Source: Dryomyza anilis (lineage: Eukaryota > Arthropoda > Insecta > Diptera > Dryomyzidae). Taken from it: a stretch of 64,000 bases of DNA. The stretch is taken from the NCBI GenBank assembly GCA_951804985.1, contig OX638134.1, positions 558,001 to 622,000 on the forward strand. The letters are read 5' to 3'. The notes under the pieces are model-generated. The model had not been told where the DNA came from and did not search any database. It saw only the letters and a list, made by a program, of their open reading frames with translations. Below, piece after piece: positions 46,246 to 56,898 of this stretch. Each line of letters begins with the position of its first letter. Position 1 is the first letter of the stretch. Position numbers and translations under genes: made by a program.

Positions 46246-47265
46246 TAAAAAAAAAGTAGAAGGTTTACGAAATTGCTGAAATTCCTTAGGAACACCAAAT
46301 AAATCTTATAAATACGCTGACCTCATCTCGCGCGACAAACCTTTTAAATCTCTTGAGAATTTGAGACTCAAAGTCCGTAGTTGTCTTCCGCCGTCGCCCT
46401 ATATATCGCTCTAATTTATCATGTTGCCGCCTTTTAAGTTATGTTGTTTATGTCATTTTTTTATTTTATTTCATTTTATTTTTATTCTCATTTCAGAGCC
46501 GCACCAAAAATGTCGCTGCTTTGAAGCGACACGCAGCGGCGGCACTGCGACAAACAAATTAGTGCGCGTTGCGAAATTTATGCGCGCATGCGTCGAAATC
46601 AAATCCAAAACAAACAACAAACGAGCGCACACCCGGCCAAAAAGAAAGCCTTTGAGACGCGCCGACGACTAGTGGTGGTGCTGATGATGATGACGACATC
46701 CTCAACATCATCATTAACCTCGGCATCACCATCATCATCTCCATCACACATCATCGCAAAAACTTTGAAGACGCAGCCAGCGGCCCAAGATTGGCATGGA
46801 ATTCCTGGGATTGTCAGTCACACTTGACGGACGTGAAGGTGCGTGGAATTGAATTAGAATGAAACGTTGTTATAGTTTAGGCATAGGTTGCAGAAACACT
46901 GTACGAGGTACTGGCGGTATTTGCATTTTGCCATTTAGTGCGAACTGCATACCAAAGCATATGGGTACTAATGCTATAACATTAACCTACTTGAAACATG
47001 AAAGTGTAATACCTAGGGATTTTATTTTAATTTTAAGTTCAAATTGGTTTTCACAGAATCTATGTCCGCTAGAAAAAATATTTTGTTCCGAAATATTTTT
47101 GTTAAGATTTGAGCAGATAAATGTGAAGTTTCTATACAAAATCTGCATATTCTCTTCCGATCTGCATTATATTCCGCAAATCTGCATTGAAAATTGCCTT
47201 GAAAATTTGAGAAACTTATATTACTTTCTGCAATCTTTCATTTATCTGAGTGTATGCAAAATATG
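46246..47265. other. non-coding stretch with the longest open frame
   Basis: The 185-codon plus frame 46859-47416 begins MKRCYSLGIGCRNTVRGTGG, has no recognised domain and runs into the MITE at 47266-47565, which supplies its last 50 codons. A CATCATCAT/GATGATGATG-rich patch lies at 46670-46760. No gene is called. Confidence 0.4.
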
Positions 47266-47565
47266 CACACAGAATAGAGATTTGTTGAACCAACCAACTC
47301 TTTGCCCAACTAAATTATTCGGTTCTCCCAACCGCATAGTCCCTTGTTATTTTCAAAATGAAAAGAGTTGTAGTTTGTACTGCAACCAATTTCGAACTGT
47401 TTTAGAACAGATTTAGAAACATTAGGAGTGTGTATGTACTGTATAGGTTAATATGGCAGCTCCATCAGCAAATTTTTAAACCATTCGATTTAACCGAATT
47501 AAGTTAGCTGGTACAACTAATTTTTTTATTCTTCCAACCTCATGCCAAAAGAGGATTTTTCTGTG
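47266..47565 (-). mobile_element. CACACAGA-ended MITE, inverted copy
   Basis: It begins CACACAGAATAGAGA and ends GATTTTTCTGTG. The reverse complement follows 59747-60062 closely (GCATGAGGTTGGAA, TTAACCGAATGGTTT-like, AGCGGTTGGGAGAACCGAAT-like, TTTGCCCAAC). No ORF of its own. Confidence 0.9.
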
Positions 47566-48230
47566 TAGGACCAAGATATTTCAGACTAAATAAAAAAACT
47601 TTAAAAAATCTCTTCGACCAACCAGTTCAAACACACTAAAAGTCAGACTATGTATTTCCCTTGACCACTTCTTTTGTAATACCGACACCTAAGAAAATTA
47701 TATATTAAAAACAAATCCAAATGTCTTGAAAATAATTACATTTGTATTTGTTTTACGCCCAAAGACAATTACTTTTGTTTTTAATAAATTCATGTAGTTG
47801 TTTTTGTATGAAAAATGTAAAAAATAAGTAAGTTGACTTTCAGAACAGTTTTTAAATAAATTTGTCTTGAAATTTTCTGAAATTGTAATTATTTATCTGA
47901 CCAGAATAGTATAGGAAAATGAAAATGAAAAACATAAAAAATTTAATATGATGAATATTGGTCGTTAGTGAAATTTTTTTGTGTGTGTCGATTGTGGATA
48001 TCGGTTTTAAAAATTAAACGGTTTGTAAAACTCTCAGTATTGTTTTTTTTTATTATTTAAAAAATTGTCGAAATGTAAATATTTCAATGTAAAACTATTT
48101 TGTAACTTTTATCTAACTTAAATGTAACTTTTTTCTAATCTACTTGCAACTTATTTGTAATCTAACTGTAATCGACATGACCTCGATATGAGTATCCGAT
48201 TAGCTATTTCTGCAACCGCTTTCTAACATT
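47566..48230. other. AT-rich non-coding DNA
   Basis: Nothing recognised. Confidence 0.35.
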
Positions 48231-48252
48231 TTTTATATATATATATATATTT
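48231..48252. repeat. (TA)n microsatellite
   Basis: An uninterrupted TA run of about 10 dinucleotides followed by a T run. Confidence 0.95.
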
Positions 48253-48523
48253 TTTTTTGTATCTTCTGCAACTTGTCGCTCAACACATTTGGTACTTTTG
48301 ACGCACGTGTTGCGCTAAATTAAAGTTCAAATTGCCTGTCGCTAAAATGGTTGTCGGCAGCACCCGCCTCCACATCCTCCGTCCGCCACGCTGGCCTGCA
48401 GCGTTTGCTGCGTTTTCTCATTTCGCCAAACAAAGAAGCGCTTAGTGATTTATTGTGATCTTCCTCCGTACGGAGGCAGCGCGACAATGACACTACTACG
48501 CCAACATGGCTAACAGCAGCAAC

Positions 48524-48598
48524 AGCATTCAGTTGACTTTCAGTTGACTTACAGTTGGGTTGAGTTGACTTGAGTTGAGTTGAGCTGCACTGCAGTTT
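48524..48598. repeat. AGTTG-based pentanucleotide repeat
   Basis: CAGTTGACTTTCAGTTGACTT, then TTGAGTTGACTTGAGTTGAG. GAGTTG and CAGTTGACTT units alternate and end in a GCTGCACTGCAGTTTAAGCTGC palindromic patch. Confidence 0.85.
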
Positions 48599-49665
48599 AA
48601 GCTGCTGCTCTTGCGCCTGCGCGTCTATTTAACACTTTTATGGTTGTTGCGCCCGCGGCAGCAACGGCAGCCATTGTCACCAATTCAGCAACCGTCTGTC
48701 GCGCCATCAGACGTTGACGTGGCGCAGCGCTTTGACTCCTGCGCCGCCTTCTCCACCACCGCTTTAAGACGACAGAACGTGGCCAGACCAGTCGAATGTC
48801 AAGTTCGACGGTTTGACGCTTTTATTGCGCTCAGCTGTCAATCATGTCACAAGTGTGTTGTGTTGTGTTGTTGTACGTTCGGAGACGTCGTACACGTCAA
48901 TGTTGTTTTTGTTTTTGTTGTTGTTAGTATTGCAGTTGTTAGTGCCAGTAATTGTTGTTGTATCGTTCAGTCATAAAATAGAAAATATTTTCTTCAGCGA
49001 GGGTGTTTTTTTTCTTCTTCACCTTAACCCCCGCAAAAAGAAAATCCTGCAAAAAATTGAAAAAAACCAACGACTCGTCTATAAATTTTACGCCTCAAAA
49101 GGCGTTTATTGTATTTTGTTTGAATATGGCAACGCCGTCGTATATACTTTATGCGTTACAGTGACAACAACAGCATCATCAACAAGACAGTTTAAAGGTT
49201 TAATACACACCGTGCAAAAAATTTGTACAAATCAGTCGTTGGTACCAAAAAAAAAAATAATTTCAGTTTTTTATTTGAGCCTTGCACGTTTTTTTTCGAT
49301 GACTTTATAGTTTTTGTTGACATCGACGCATCTGTGGCAAGCTGTTGACCGATCCATCGACCGATCGACCGACCGCGTGGATCGTTCGTTCATTCGACGA
49401 AGACGCAGTGGGTGCAGCAACCTAAGTAACGCCAAATGAAAGGTGAAAGTTATTGGGGAGATTTCAACTTTTGCGAATTTATAGACAAGTTTTGCTAAAT
49501 ATCGATGTTTATCATTGTGATCCTGCCACACAGTAAACACTTTCCATATTTGATAACAAAACTTATAAATGGTATGCGATATACAAATAAAAAAAAGAGC
49601 ATGAACTTGAAGAGAAAAACACCTGCAATCTGTGTTTTTGAGTAAAACGCTGTTTTTAATTAAAT
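48599..49665. other. non-coding stretch, GC-richer at its start
   Basis: The plus frames 48611-48976 and 48813-49310 contain V/C/L runs from a GTTGTT-rich block and are not recognised. CGAC/CGAT tetranucleotide runs occur at 49345-49375. Confidence 0.35.
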
Positions 49666-49740
49666 GCATCGTTGGCTCAGTTGCTTAGTGCGACGCAAGG
49701 TCGCGGTTTCGAACCACTGCGACTGAAGCATAAAAAAAAA
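49666..49740 (+). mobile_element. short tRNA-like retroelement or tRNA pseudogene
   Basis: An A-box-like TTGGCTCAGTTGCTTAGTGC and a B-box-like CGGTTTCGAACCACTGCG are followed by an A-run (49732 onward). The spacing between the boxes is shorter than in a real tRNA and the acceptor ends do not pair, so it is not a functional tRNA gene. It differs from the (ATT)n-tailed SINE family. Confidence 0.6.
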
Positions 49741-49901
49741 TCAAATGTTACTTACTTGTTACTTGGGTACTACAAAGATCAGATGATCGGCAATCTAAGC
49801 AATTATGTCTATCAAATATAAATTCAAAGAAGTCAAGGAAACGGAAAAAATAAAATAATCTTAACCATGAAAATTTATCCTATAAAATATTATCCTATAT
49901 A

Positions 49902-50007
49902 CACTAGTAGAGTGTTTGCCTTTTGAGGAAGACATAATCATATTTAGATCAAGGTAAGAATACAGTGATCAGTGTCCCATCATAACCCAAGTACAATTTC
50001 TACTAGG
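49902..50007. mobile_element. short CCCTA-class element
   Basis: CACTAGTAGAG at the left and CAATTTCTACTAGG at the right are imperfect inverted termini. GATCAAGG and GTGATCAGTG lie between them. The length of 106 bp suggests an internally deleted copy. Confidence 0.5.
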
Positions 50008-50172
50008 CTATTGTGATGTGTAATAAAATAGCAAAGCTTTGATTTTGTTAGAAACTCCTGTCTTGGAAATGTATATGAAATATTGCTCACATCAAATGTC
50101 AAAATTAAGTATGTAATAACAAATAAATTAGTAAGATATATACTTTTTAAATTAAAAATTAATACCAATCAT

Positions 50173-50916
50173 CACAGAAAAAAAATGTACTTCATATTAA
50201 TGAATTCCGTTCTTTAATACAATTAATGTATTGAAGAATATTCATAATATTAATGACTAACGACATCAAAGTTAAGAATGCGATCATAAACGTGATGAAC
50301 GTTAACTATCGAAAAAGTGGTCTTCAATATAATGAACTGTATATGAAGAATTCGTTTCATCATATTAATGAACAAATACATAAAATACAACATATATCTA
50401 CATCATAATGAAAAATGCTGTTTTACAAACCAAATTTTTATCAAAATACTTTTCGTTCATTTTTGCCGTATTTCTTCGTAGTTCTCAAGTAGTTCTTGTA
50501 TGTTATTTCTTATAAAATCTTGCTCGACATGCATAGATTGGAAAAATGTTTTATAATATATTTATTTATAATTACAACTTTTTATTAATAAAAAATATAA
50601 TTAAATAAAAAATTTGAAAAAATATTTTTTTTTTGAAAAAAATCAAATGAACATTTTTTTTCCAAATAAAAAAAAAATCCGACATTTTTTTGCGGAATTT
50701 TTTTTTTTTCGAAATTTCGAATTTTTTCGGATAATTATTTTTTTTTTCGAAAAAAATATTTTTTTTCTGTTTTTTTAATAAAACTTTTTGCAACCACATT
50801 CTTTTTTTTCAAATTATTTTCTAAATTTTTTTTATAAATTATTTTATTTTCTGATGGTAGAAAAATTCATAATATTTATGAATAAATTCATCATATTGAT
50901 GAATTTTTTTTCTGTC
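50173..50916 (+). mobile_element. CACAG-ended element with T/A-homopolymer core, copy 2
   Basis: It runs from CACAGAAAAAAAATG to TTTTTTTTCTGTC. It shares ATTGATGAAT/ATTCTTCAA-type terminal sequence and a long T/A-run core with 4281-5075. ATTCATAATATTTATGAAT near the right end is itself a palindrome. Confidence 0.75.
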
Positions 50917-50935
50917 TCTTGCCTAAAGGGAATAA

Positions 50936-51365
50936 CCCTGGTAGAAAATTGCCCGATGCGCCATCGGGAAATGATCGGGTTTTCGTTGGGTAAGCCCTAT
51001 TAAAGAAAATATGATCATTGCCTTTGCATGCCCTTATCATGCTTACCATAGCAGGGTTTACATTATCTAAACAGTCAATGTTCCCGATCATAGCTACAAT
51101 ATTTGTTCCACATAAAGAAATTAGCATCAGACAATGATCGCGATTTAATGAGAGAAACCTTATTATGCTCGGGCTCTGACAAAGCAATTGTCGGGTTAAT
51201 AATAAAATGGGGAACGGCCCGATCAGTACATGATCATGGCCTGAGGTCAGTACATGATCAGGACACTGCGTTACAAGGACATTATGGACCTCGTCATATC
51301 CCGATCATCTCAAATAATGACATGATCACTTTATGACCATGACCCTACCAACATTTCTATTAGGG
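50936..51365. mobile_element. CCCTA-ended, GATCATG-rich element (most complete)
   Basis: Terminal CCCTGGTAGAAA (50936-50947) and TTTCTATTAGGG (51354-51365) are inverted repeats with two mismatches. GATCATG, TGATCA and CCGATCAT motifs recur through the interior on both strands. No transposase; small frames on both strands are antisense pairs. Confidence 0.65.
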
Positions 51366-52594
51366 AAGTACATAGTACTAGCGAGGACAGTAGAAAGATG
51401 AGAATAGAGGTTAAACATTTCGAAAAATTTCAATAATATTGGGAGTTGTTTAAAGTTAAATTTTCAATGTTCCAAAACCACAACGTTCGGCTGAAAAATG
51501 AAATTCAGAAATATAAGTACCAGCATTGAACGGTTTTATGTTAGTTTTGTACAAACCAATTTTTTAAATTGACAGATATAACACGAACACAAAAAAACTA
51601 CCTACAAAACCAGAATGAACTGAATGTTCTCAAAAATAAATATTTTCAAATTATTTAAAAAATAATTTTCTAGTTTTTAGTGTTTTGTAGTAATTAATAT
51701 AAATATAATTATTTAAAGTAAATTTAAATAAAATCGAGTAGTTTCATAACATCATGAGTTACTTCGTGTGCGCAGGATCTCAGTCAATCATAAAATTGGA
51801 TCTTTAATTTTCAATTCCAAAGATTTTGTTTTTCTGTTCAAAATTAATCCTTGTTTTAGACAATCCATGTTCAATTCGATCATTTTTCTAAAATTTTCTT
51901 CATAATAATATGAGAATTTCTGTCGAATGAAAAATTCGTATATCATCGTAGTAGATGTGAGACTCGCCAAATAAGTAATAATAAATATAAAACAACAGTT
52001 TTCACTTTATATACATATATATCTGTATATGAAATCATTTTAGTTCGGTTTATACATTTTTTTAAAAAATATCAAAACCACTTGAAAATATTGTTGTTAA
52101 AACAATGTAATATATGCCTTCAAAAATAACGCCATATAAACAAAGGGTTAACAAGCAATGTCGAGAAAACAGGTTGAAAATTAAAATTTACAAAAAAATT
52201 ATACAAAAGAACGTGGTTGGGCAGCACGACACGGTGTTAATTGGGCCATAAAACTAATGAGTTATTTTTTCAGATTTCATATACGCTGCTTTCTGGTAGG
52301 CAGTATGATTATTTTTTAAATTTATCACTATTTCGTTACGCTTTGTTTATTTATGAGAGCTTGGGGAAATAACCGCGGAACAAGCGTAAGACAAAATAGC
52401 AAAAAAAAAAAAATATAACTATGCATTATACTAAATAATTATATACAATATTTGTAGTTAATTAATGCAAAGTTTTTTTTCTTTACTTTTATTATTATTT
52501 TTTTGTTTTTTTATTTATATTATTGATTTTAAAAAATTGATGAACAGCAGTTGCTGCTGCATGATTAATTAAACACTATGCAATATATTATTTA
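51366..52594. other. AT-rich non-coding DNA
   Basis: Nothing recognised. Confidence 0.4.
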
Positions 52595-52834
52595 ATTATA
52601 TATTTTGTATGACAAACATATAGTAAGTTTAGTTATTAAATAAATTAAAAAAAAATAAAAAACGTGTTTGCTGCCTGAGTCTTGTTTTACTTTAAATTGT
52701 TAAAGAAATCAATTATATATTTTTTCTGTCAAACATATCATAATTTTAGTTATTAAATAAATTGCAGACAAAAAAAAATTAAACACGTTTGTTGCCTGAG
52801 TCTTTTGTTTTACTTTAAATTGTTAAAGAAATCA
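52595..52834 (+). repeat. tandem duplication, about 116/124 bp
   Basis: 52595-52710 and 52711-52834 are adjacent copies sharing GACAAACATAT/GTCAAACATAT, TTAGTTATTAAATAAATT, CGTGTTTGCTGCCTGAGTCT / CACGTTTGTTGCCTGAGTCT and TTTACTTTAAATTGTTAAAG. Differences are a few substitutions and small A-run and T indels, so the event is moderately recent. Confidence 0.95.
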
Positions 52835-53451
52835 GCGCGTTTTTAGAGACGCCTTCAGCAAACGAAAAAAAAAAACAACAACAAAAAACATAAAAACAAG
52901 TAAAATAATAAATACAGTAAAAGTGTTTGTTGTAAATGATGTGTTGCAGGCAGGCAATGGAAAGTGGTGGTGTTTAATTTCGACCAACCAAAGCAGAGCA
53001 AAGTCGGCAGCAAAATAAAATAAAAACAATAACAACATAACAAAAACAAACAAAAAAAACAAATACAGCACAACACAACGAATACCGCTATAACAGCAAC
53101 AGCACTAATAGCTACAACTACCACAACAATGCATACAACAAAAACAACAGTAATACAGCAACATCATGTTATCAACCACCATGTACACAGTTGTTGCAAA
53201 GTTGTAACAACAACAATAATAGCAATTGTAACATTTACAGTTTGCTGAAATATGACTGTTAGTTGAAATTATGTTAAGACTTTGAAATGTTAATTAACAG
53301 CGCTGTCAAATTCACAAATATTAATGAACAGCGTTGCTAATAAAACTAAATTGAAATAAAATCATTAAATAATAAAATAAAAAACGCACTTTGCAGAATT
53401 TTACATTACAAAGCACAATAAAACCAAAAAAATATAATATATCCGATATCT
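52835..53451. other. CAA/ACA-rich non-coding DNA
   Basis: Dense AACAACA and ACAACAGCAAC runs (52870-53170). Minus frames 52832-53124 are F/L/V runs from this composition. Confidence 0.45.
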
Positions 53452-53923
53452 TTGTATGATTTTTCGATGGACTTCTAGATTCTAATGAAATCCTCATACT
53501 TAGTTTTTTATAAACACCTCAAATTATTGAGTTATTACGTAAAACGGCAATTCTCGTGTTTTTCTACATATTTTAAATTTTAACTTTTTACAGGTTTGAA
53601 TTTTCGATTAAATTTCTTTTGTATTCCATTGAGAATAATTTAGCTAATATTTAGAAATAAACCACATGAAATTCGGATTGAAGTGATTGAAATTATGGAC
53701 AGTCTAATGCTAAATATTATTAAAATATCATAAATTTAAGGTATACCTATTATTTATTGCATGACATATTTAGTTTTAGAATTCAATAAAATCATATATT
53801 ATGTGAGAAACTTTATACATAATTCTATGATTGTTCTTACTTTGTTTTTGCAAGTTATTACGAAAAACTGGGTATGAGGTCTTGATTATAATCTTGATGT
53901 CCATCGGAAAATCTTACTAAGAT
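53452..53923. mobile_element. foldback element, copy 1
   Basis: TTTTTCGATGGACTTCTAGA and the following ATTCTAATGAAATCCTCATA near 53460-53510 are mirrored at 53872-53922, whose reverse complement reads GATTTTCCGATGGACATCAA then GATTATAATCAAGACCTCAT. The interior shares, in inverse orientation, AATTCTCGTG and TTGTATTCCAT with 57733-58030. Confidence 0.7.
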
Positions 53924-54054
53924 CGCGGATAATTTTTGTTTTGTGCTGTGTTATCAAATGAAATATAAATGACATTTAAATCCCAGCATCATCCCTTAAA
54001 TCATTGTTAAAGTTAGTTTTAGTCGGAATATTATTTAAAATCATAGTAAATCGT

Positions 54055-54285
54055 CAACGTGTTAAGTAACAGCGCTTTCAACTCAAAAAATGTTAATTAA
54101 CAGCAGTGAAAATAGAACTAAATTTAAATAAAATCAAAGAATTACAAAAAAAAATAACATTTAAAACACACTTTAAATAAATGTTAACCGCAGCACTGTT
54201 CATTTAACAGCCACTGCTATTAACAGTTTTGCACTGCTAACTAACCCTGTTAATAACAGCTGTTAACAGTCGCAAATTTGCAATG
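54055..54285. repeat. cluster of TTAACAG / CTGTTAA motifs
   Basis: GTTAAGTAACAG, GTTAATTAACAG, CATTTAACAG, TATTAACAG, CTGTTAATAACAG and CTGTTAACAG occur within about 230 bp, with related copies at 53288-53335. Flanking AACTAAATTKAAATAAAATC is also shared between 53340 and 54115, so part is a duplicated segment about 770 bp apart. Confidence 0.75.
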
Positions 54286-54399
54286 TTAAGTCGCAACAAA
54301 AAAAAATGTTAATCCGCAGGAATTCAAAAAATGACGACGTCATCAACATTGCGGTTTTAACAGTTAAGTTGGTGCGCATGCGCGCGCATCTTCCTTGAC

Positions 54400-54515
54400 T
54401 GTTGTTGTTGTTGCTGCGCATGGTGGTGCATCAGCTGCTAAGGCTGCTGCTGCTGGTGGTGGTGCTGATGCTGTTGGCCATGTATATTGTTGTTGCTGCT
54501 GCCAATACTTCTGCT
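54400..54515. repeat. CTG/TTG microsatellite block
   Basis: TTGTTGTTGTTGCTGCGC, GCTGCTGCTGCTGGTGGTGG and TTGTTGTTGCTGCTGCC runs. Confidence 0.85.
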
Positions 54516-54577
54516 GCCGCTGCGATTGGTGTGACGTTCGCGTGCATCACATGACGCTGTGATGCGCAACATTCTTT

Positions 54578-54950
54578 ATGACAACATTTCAGCGTCTGTC
54601 TGCTGTTGCTGCTGTTAACAACAACACTGCTCTTCTTCTCTGTGCGCTGCTACTTCACTGCTTTGGTGCTGCTGCTGCGATTGCGACGACTGCCGAAGAT
54701 CATCTCAGACAATTTTTTTACCACTGCTTCGCGTTGTTCTTCAGTCGTGTCTCAACGCTTCGCTGCAAAACATCAGCTCAACGCGAATTCGCTCGCGCGC
54801 GCGCACGATCATCGATCGTTGTTCATCGTTAGTCAACTCGTTGCTTTTTTCGTTTGTTTGTTGTTGTGCGCTGCTTTTTGGCGTTGACTGCTGCGCGCGT
54901 TGTTTTGCCGACGCTTTGTGCTTTGGTAGGCTTTAGGCCGACGCGTTGTT
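54578..54950. other. GC-richer patch, frames unsupported
   Basis: Two overlapping plus frames (54578-54832 and 54606-54887) are open; GCGCGCGCGCGC lies near 54797 and CGATCATCGATCG follows. No recognised product. Confidence 0.3.
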
Positions 54951-54953
54951 GTG

Positions 54954-54998
54954 TGATAAGACGCGGTTATCAGTGACGCTTTTTGTTATCACTGATAG
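54954..54998. promoter_or_regulatory. dense GATA-site cluster with inverted repeat
   Basis: Four WGATAR-type sites lie within 45 bp: TGATAA at 54954, TTATCA at 54967, TTATCA at 54986 and TGATAG at 54993. The last three sit in an inverted repeat with exact 9-bp arms, TATCAGTGA (54968-54976) and TCACTGATA (54989-54997). GATA factors are major fly regulators, so an enhancer module is possible. A POU octamer-like ATGCAAAT occurs nearby at about 55048. Confidence 0.35.
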
Positions 54999-55009
54999 GA
55001 AGAACGCGT

Positions 55010-55510
55010 CGCATGGATTTTGTTACTGCAGCAGCAGCGCATTATTTATGCAAATTAAAGTGTAAAAAAAAAATTAGTAAAAAAAAAAATTAAAAACTAC
55101 AAAAACACCTGAAAATTATAAAAGATTAAAAATTATATTAAAATTGAAATAATATAAATTAAATTTTGTTTCAAAAAAGATAAAAACAAACTCAAAAATT
55201 ACTATAAAAAATATCAATAATACTCTTCAAATACTCATTAGCATTACTTTAAAAAGTAACCACTTAAAGGAGAGCAGACACAAATTTGTGTCTTTGACGC
55301 AAAACTTACTCGCATAATTCAGTGTTTGTTATTAAAATGTGCTGCCAAAGGATTTAAGCGAGCAACAGCAGATTTATGCAGACTTTTATAAAAAGATTAC
55401 GCAGACAGAAAATATTTTTCTAAAGGTAAAACTCAGATTTATAATCTACTCTTTTATTTTAAACATTTCAATTTCCTATGGCATGTTTCAAATTTTATTC
55501 GAAATAGTAA
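55010..55510. other. AT-rich non-coding DNA
   Basis: An octamer-like TTATGCAAATTAA lies at about 55046 and an A-rich tract follows. Nothing else is seen. Confidence 0.35.
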
Positions 55511-55669
55511 AGCCTAAATCACACGATTGAATAAACAATCAACTTTTGAATCTACTTTCAAAACAATTTTAATATCAATCGTGTGATTGCCTAATTTTAA
55601 AAACAAAAATTGGGCAATCACACGATTGATTCAAAAGTTGATTGTTTATTCAATCGTGTGATTCAGGCT
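55511..55669. mobile_element. near-perfect nested palindromic MITE
   Basis: The 42-nt arms 55511-55552 and 55628-55669 are reverse complements with a single mismatch. Inside, ATCAATCGTGTGATTGCC (about 55576) and GGCAATCACACGATTGAT (about 55613) form a second hairpin. AATCACACGATTGA or its complement therefore occurs four times in alternating orientation. Such high arm identity suggests a young element or ongoing correction. Confidence 0.92.
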
Positions 55670-55844
55670 TAAGTATTCAAATTTGAATGTGGTCGAATTT
55701 TCTATTTTTGTTGTTTCAGAATTTGATTTCAATACAATAAAAGAAACGGATTGCAATTGAATTTTCAAATTTTGTGAAACGCTCCTAATTCTGAATATTT
55801 GAAAAACTCGATTACACATCACAATAACTAAAATGTATCTTCGT

Positions 55845-55885
55845 TCTTTGTATGATATTCCAATTAACTCCAAGATGCTAATATA
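55845..55885. repeat. foldback family end fragment
   Basis: TTTGTATGATATTCC followed by AACTCCAAGATGCTAAT resembles the left end of the foldback elements at 53.45 and 57.73 kb. Confidence 0.4.
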
Positions 55886-55984
55886 TACATATCCGAGTTA
55901 TTGGACATTGCATATATTTTTGGAATTATTAAACAATTTCGAATTCGCACACACCCTAAAGGCAAATTATTCGACTTACAACTT

Positions 55985-56430
55985 CTAAAATTTTTCCAAA
56001 TATGCCCGCTAGAGGCGTTAAAGCTGATATAAGTCCGATTTGTTGTAAAAAATGTGTGAGATTTTTTGTTAAGAACGTTTAAAATTTAACCTTAATTTCA
56101 ATATAATGCCTCTAGCGGCCATGTTTAGAACAATCTAGCAATCAAATTGGGAATTGGCTGAAAAGGTATTCATTCAGCTATAATCTTAAATAAATTTCAT
56201 TATTAAGACTTTTAAAGGTTTTGAGTTATAAACGTTCAAAATCAAATATTTTAATTTAATTCAACTATAACACCTCTAGCGATCAGGGTCAGAACGTTCC
56301 GGCAGTAAGAGTTGGTATGCGGTGAAAGGGTACTCATTCAGCTACAACTTAAAGTACATTTTGGCTTATGTGCTTTTAACTGGCAGAAGTCATGAACGTT
56401 CAAAATCGAAATACTTAAAAAATAAAATTT
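55985..56430 (+). repeat. diverged tandem repeat, about 165-bp unit
   Basis: Units beginning at CCTCTAGCGG (56108) and CCTCTAGCGATC (56272) share GAACRWTCY..., GGTATTCATTCAGCTA / GGTACTCATTCAGCTA and AACGTTCAAAATCRAAAT in the same order. A third, partial unit upstream includes AACGTTTAAAATTTAACC before AATGCCTCTAGCGG. CGCTAGAGG also appears inverted at about 56010. Confidence 0.75.
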
Positions 56431-56854
56431 TCTTAAATCTTCTATAGCAACCAAAATGAAAAAAGTGTGACAATCGTTTGTTTTTCAAAAATACAGATAA
56501 AATATCTAGTAATTTAAAAAATGTAACCTGAGCGCAATATCTTGAAAACTCTCGTACATAATAGAATTCAAAGTAAAAAAAAATTATGCAAAAAATCAAA
56601 CAAGAGCAACTAAAATTATGAATCATGCAAAATAGTAACAAAATACTCTTAATACAACAAAAAATATACCAAAATTGGAAAAACAAAAAAAATCAACTTT
56701 GGCTTATTATACAGCTGAATGTAATCGGTCGATTTTTATATTTAATATCCTAAAAACATATTAAATCAATTTTCAATCAAACAAACGCATTTAAAATTGT
56801 TCCCTACATCAAAAGATACAAACGTTTGCGATGAAAAATGTTTCTGAACAGTGG

Positions 56855-56898
56855 TGAGCGGAGTGAGAGCTTTTTTAGGAAATGTTTTACTCTCGTAG
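56855..56898 (-). mobile_element. fragment of an older SINE copy
   Basis: GAGTGAGAGCTTTTTTAGG then AATGTTTTACTCTCGTAG matches the body of the SINE family in reverse orientation. It is the left remnant of a copy interrupted by the plus-strand SINE. CTCTCGTAGGTTTACAATTG at 57197 looks like the start of the other half. Confidence 0.75.

Noticed and set aside
46859..47416. 185-codon open frame, the longest in the window
   Set aside because: Its last third lies inside the inverted MITE copy at 47266-47565, the composition is not repeat-free, and no domain is recognisable.
48813..49310. 165-codon plus-strand frame
   Set aside because: V/L/C-rich start from GTTGTT repeats, K-rich end from A-runs; no family likeness.
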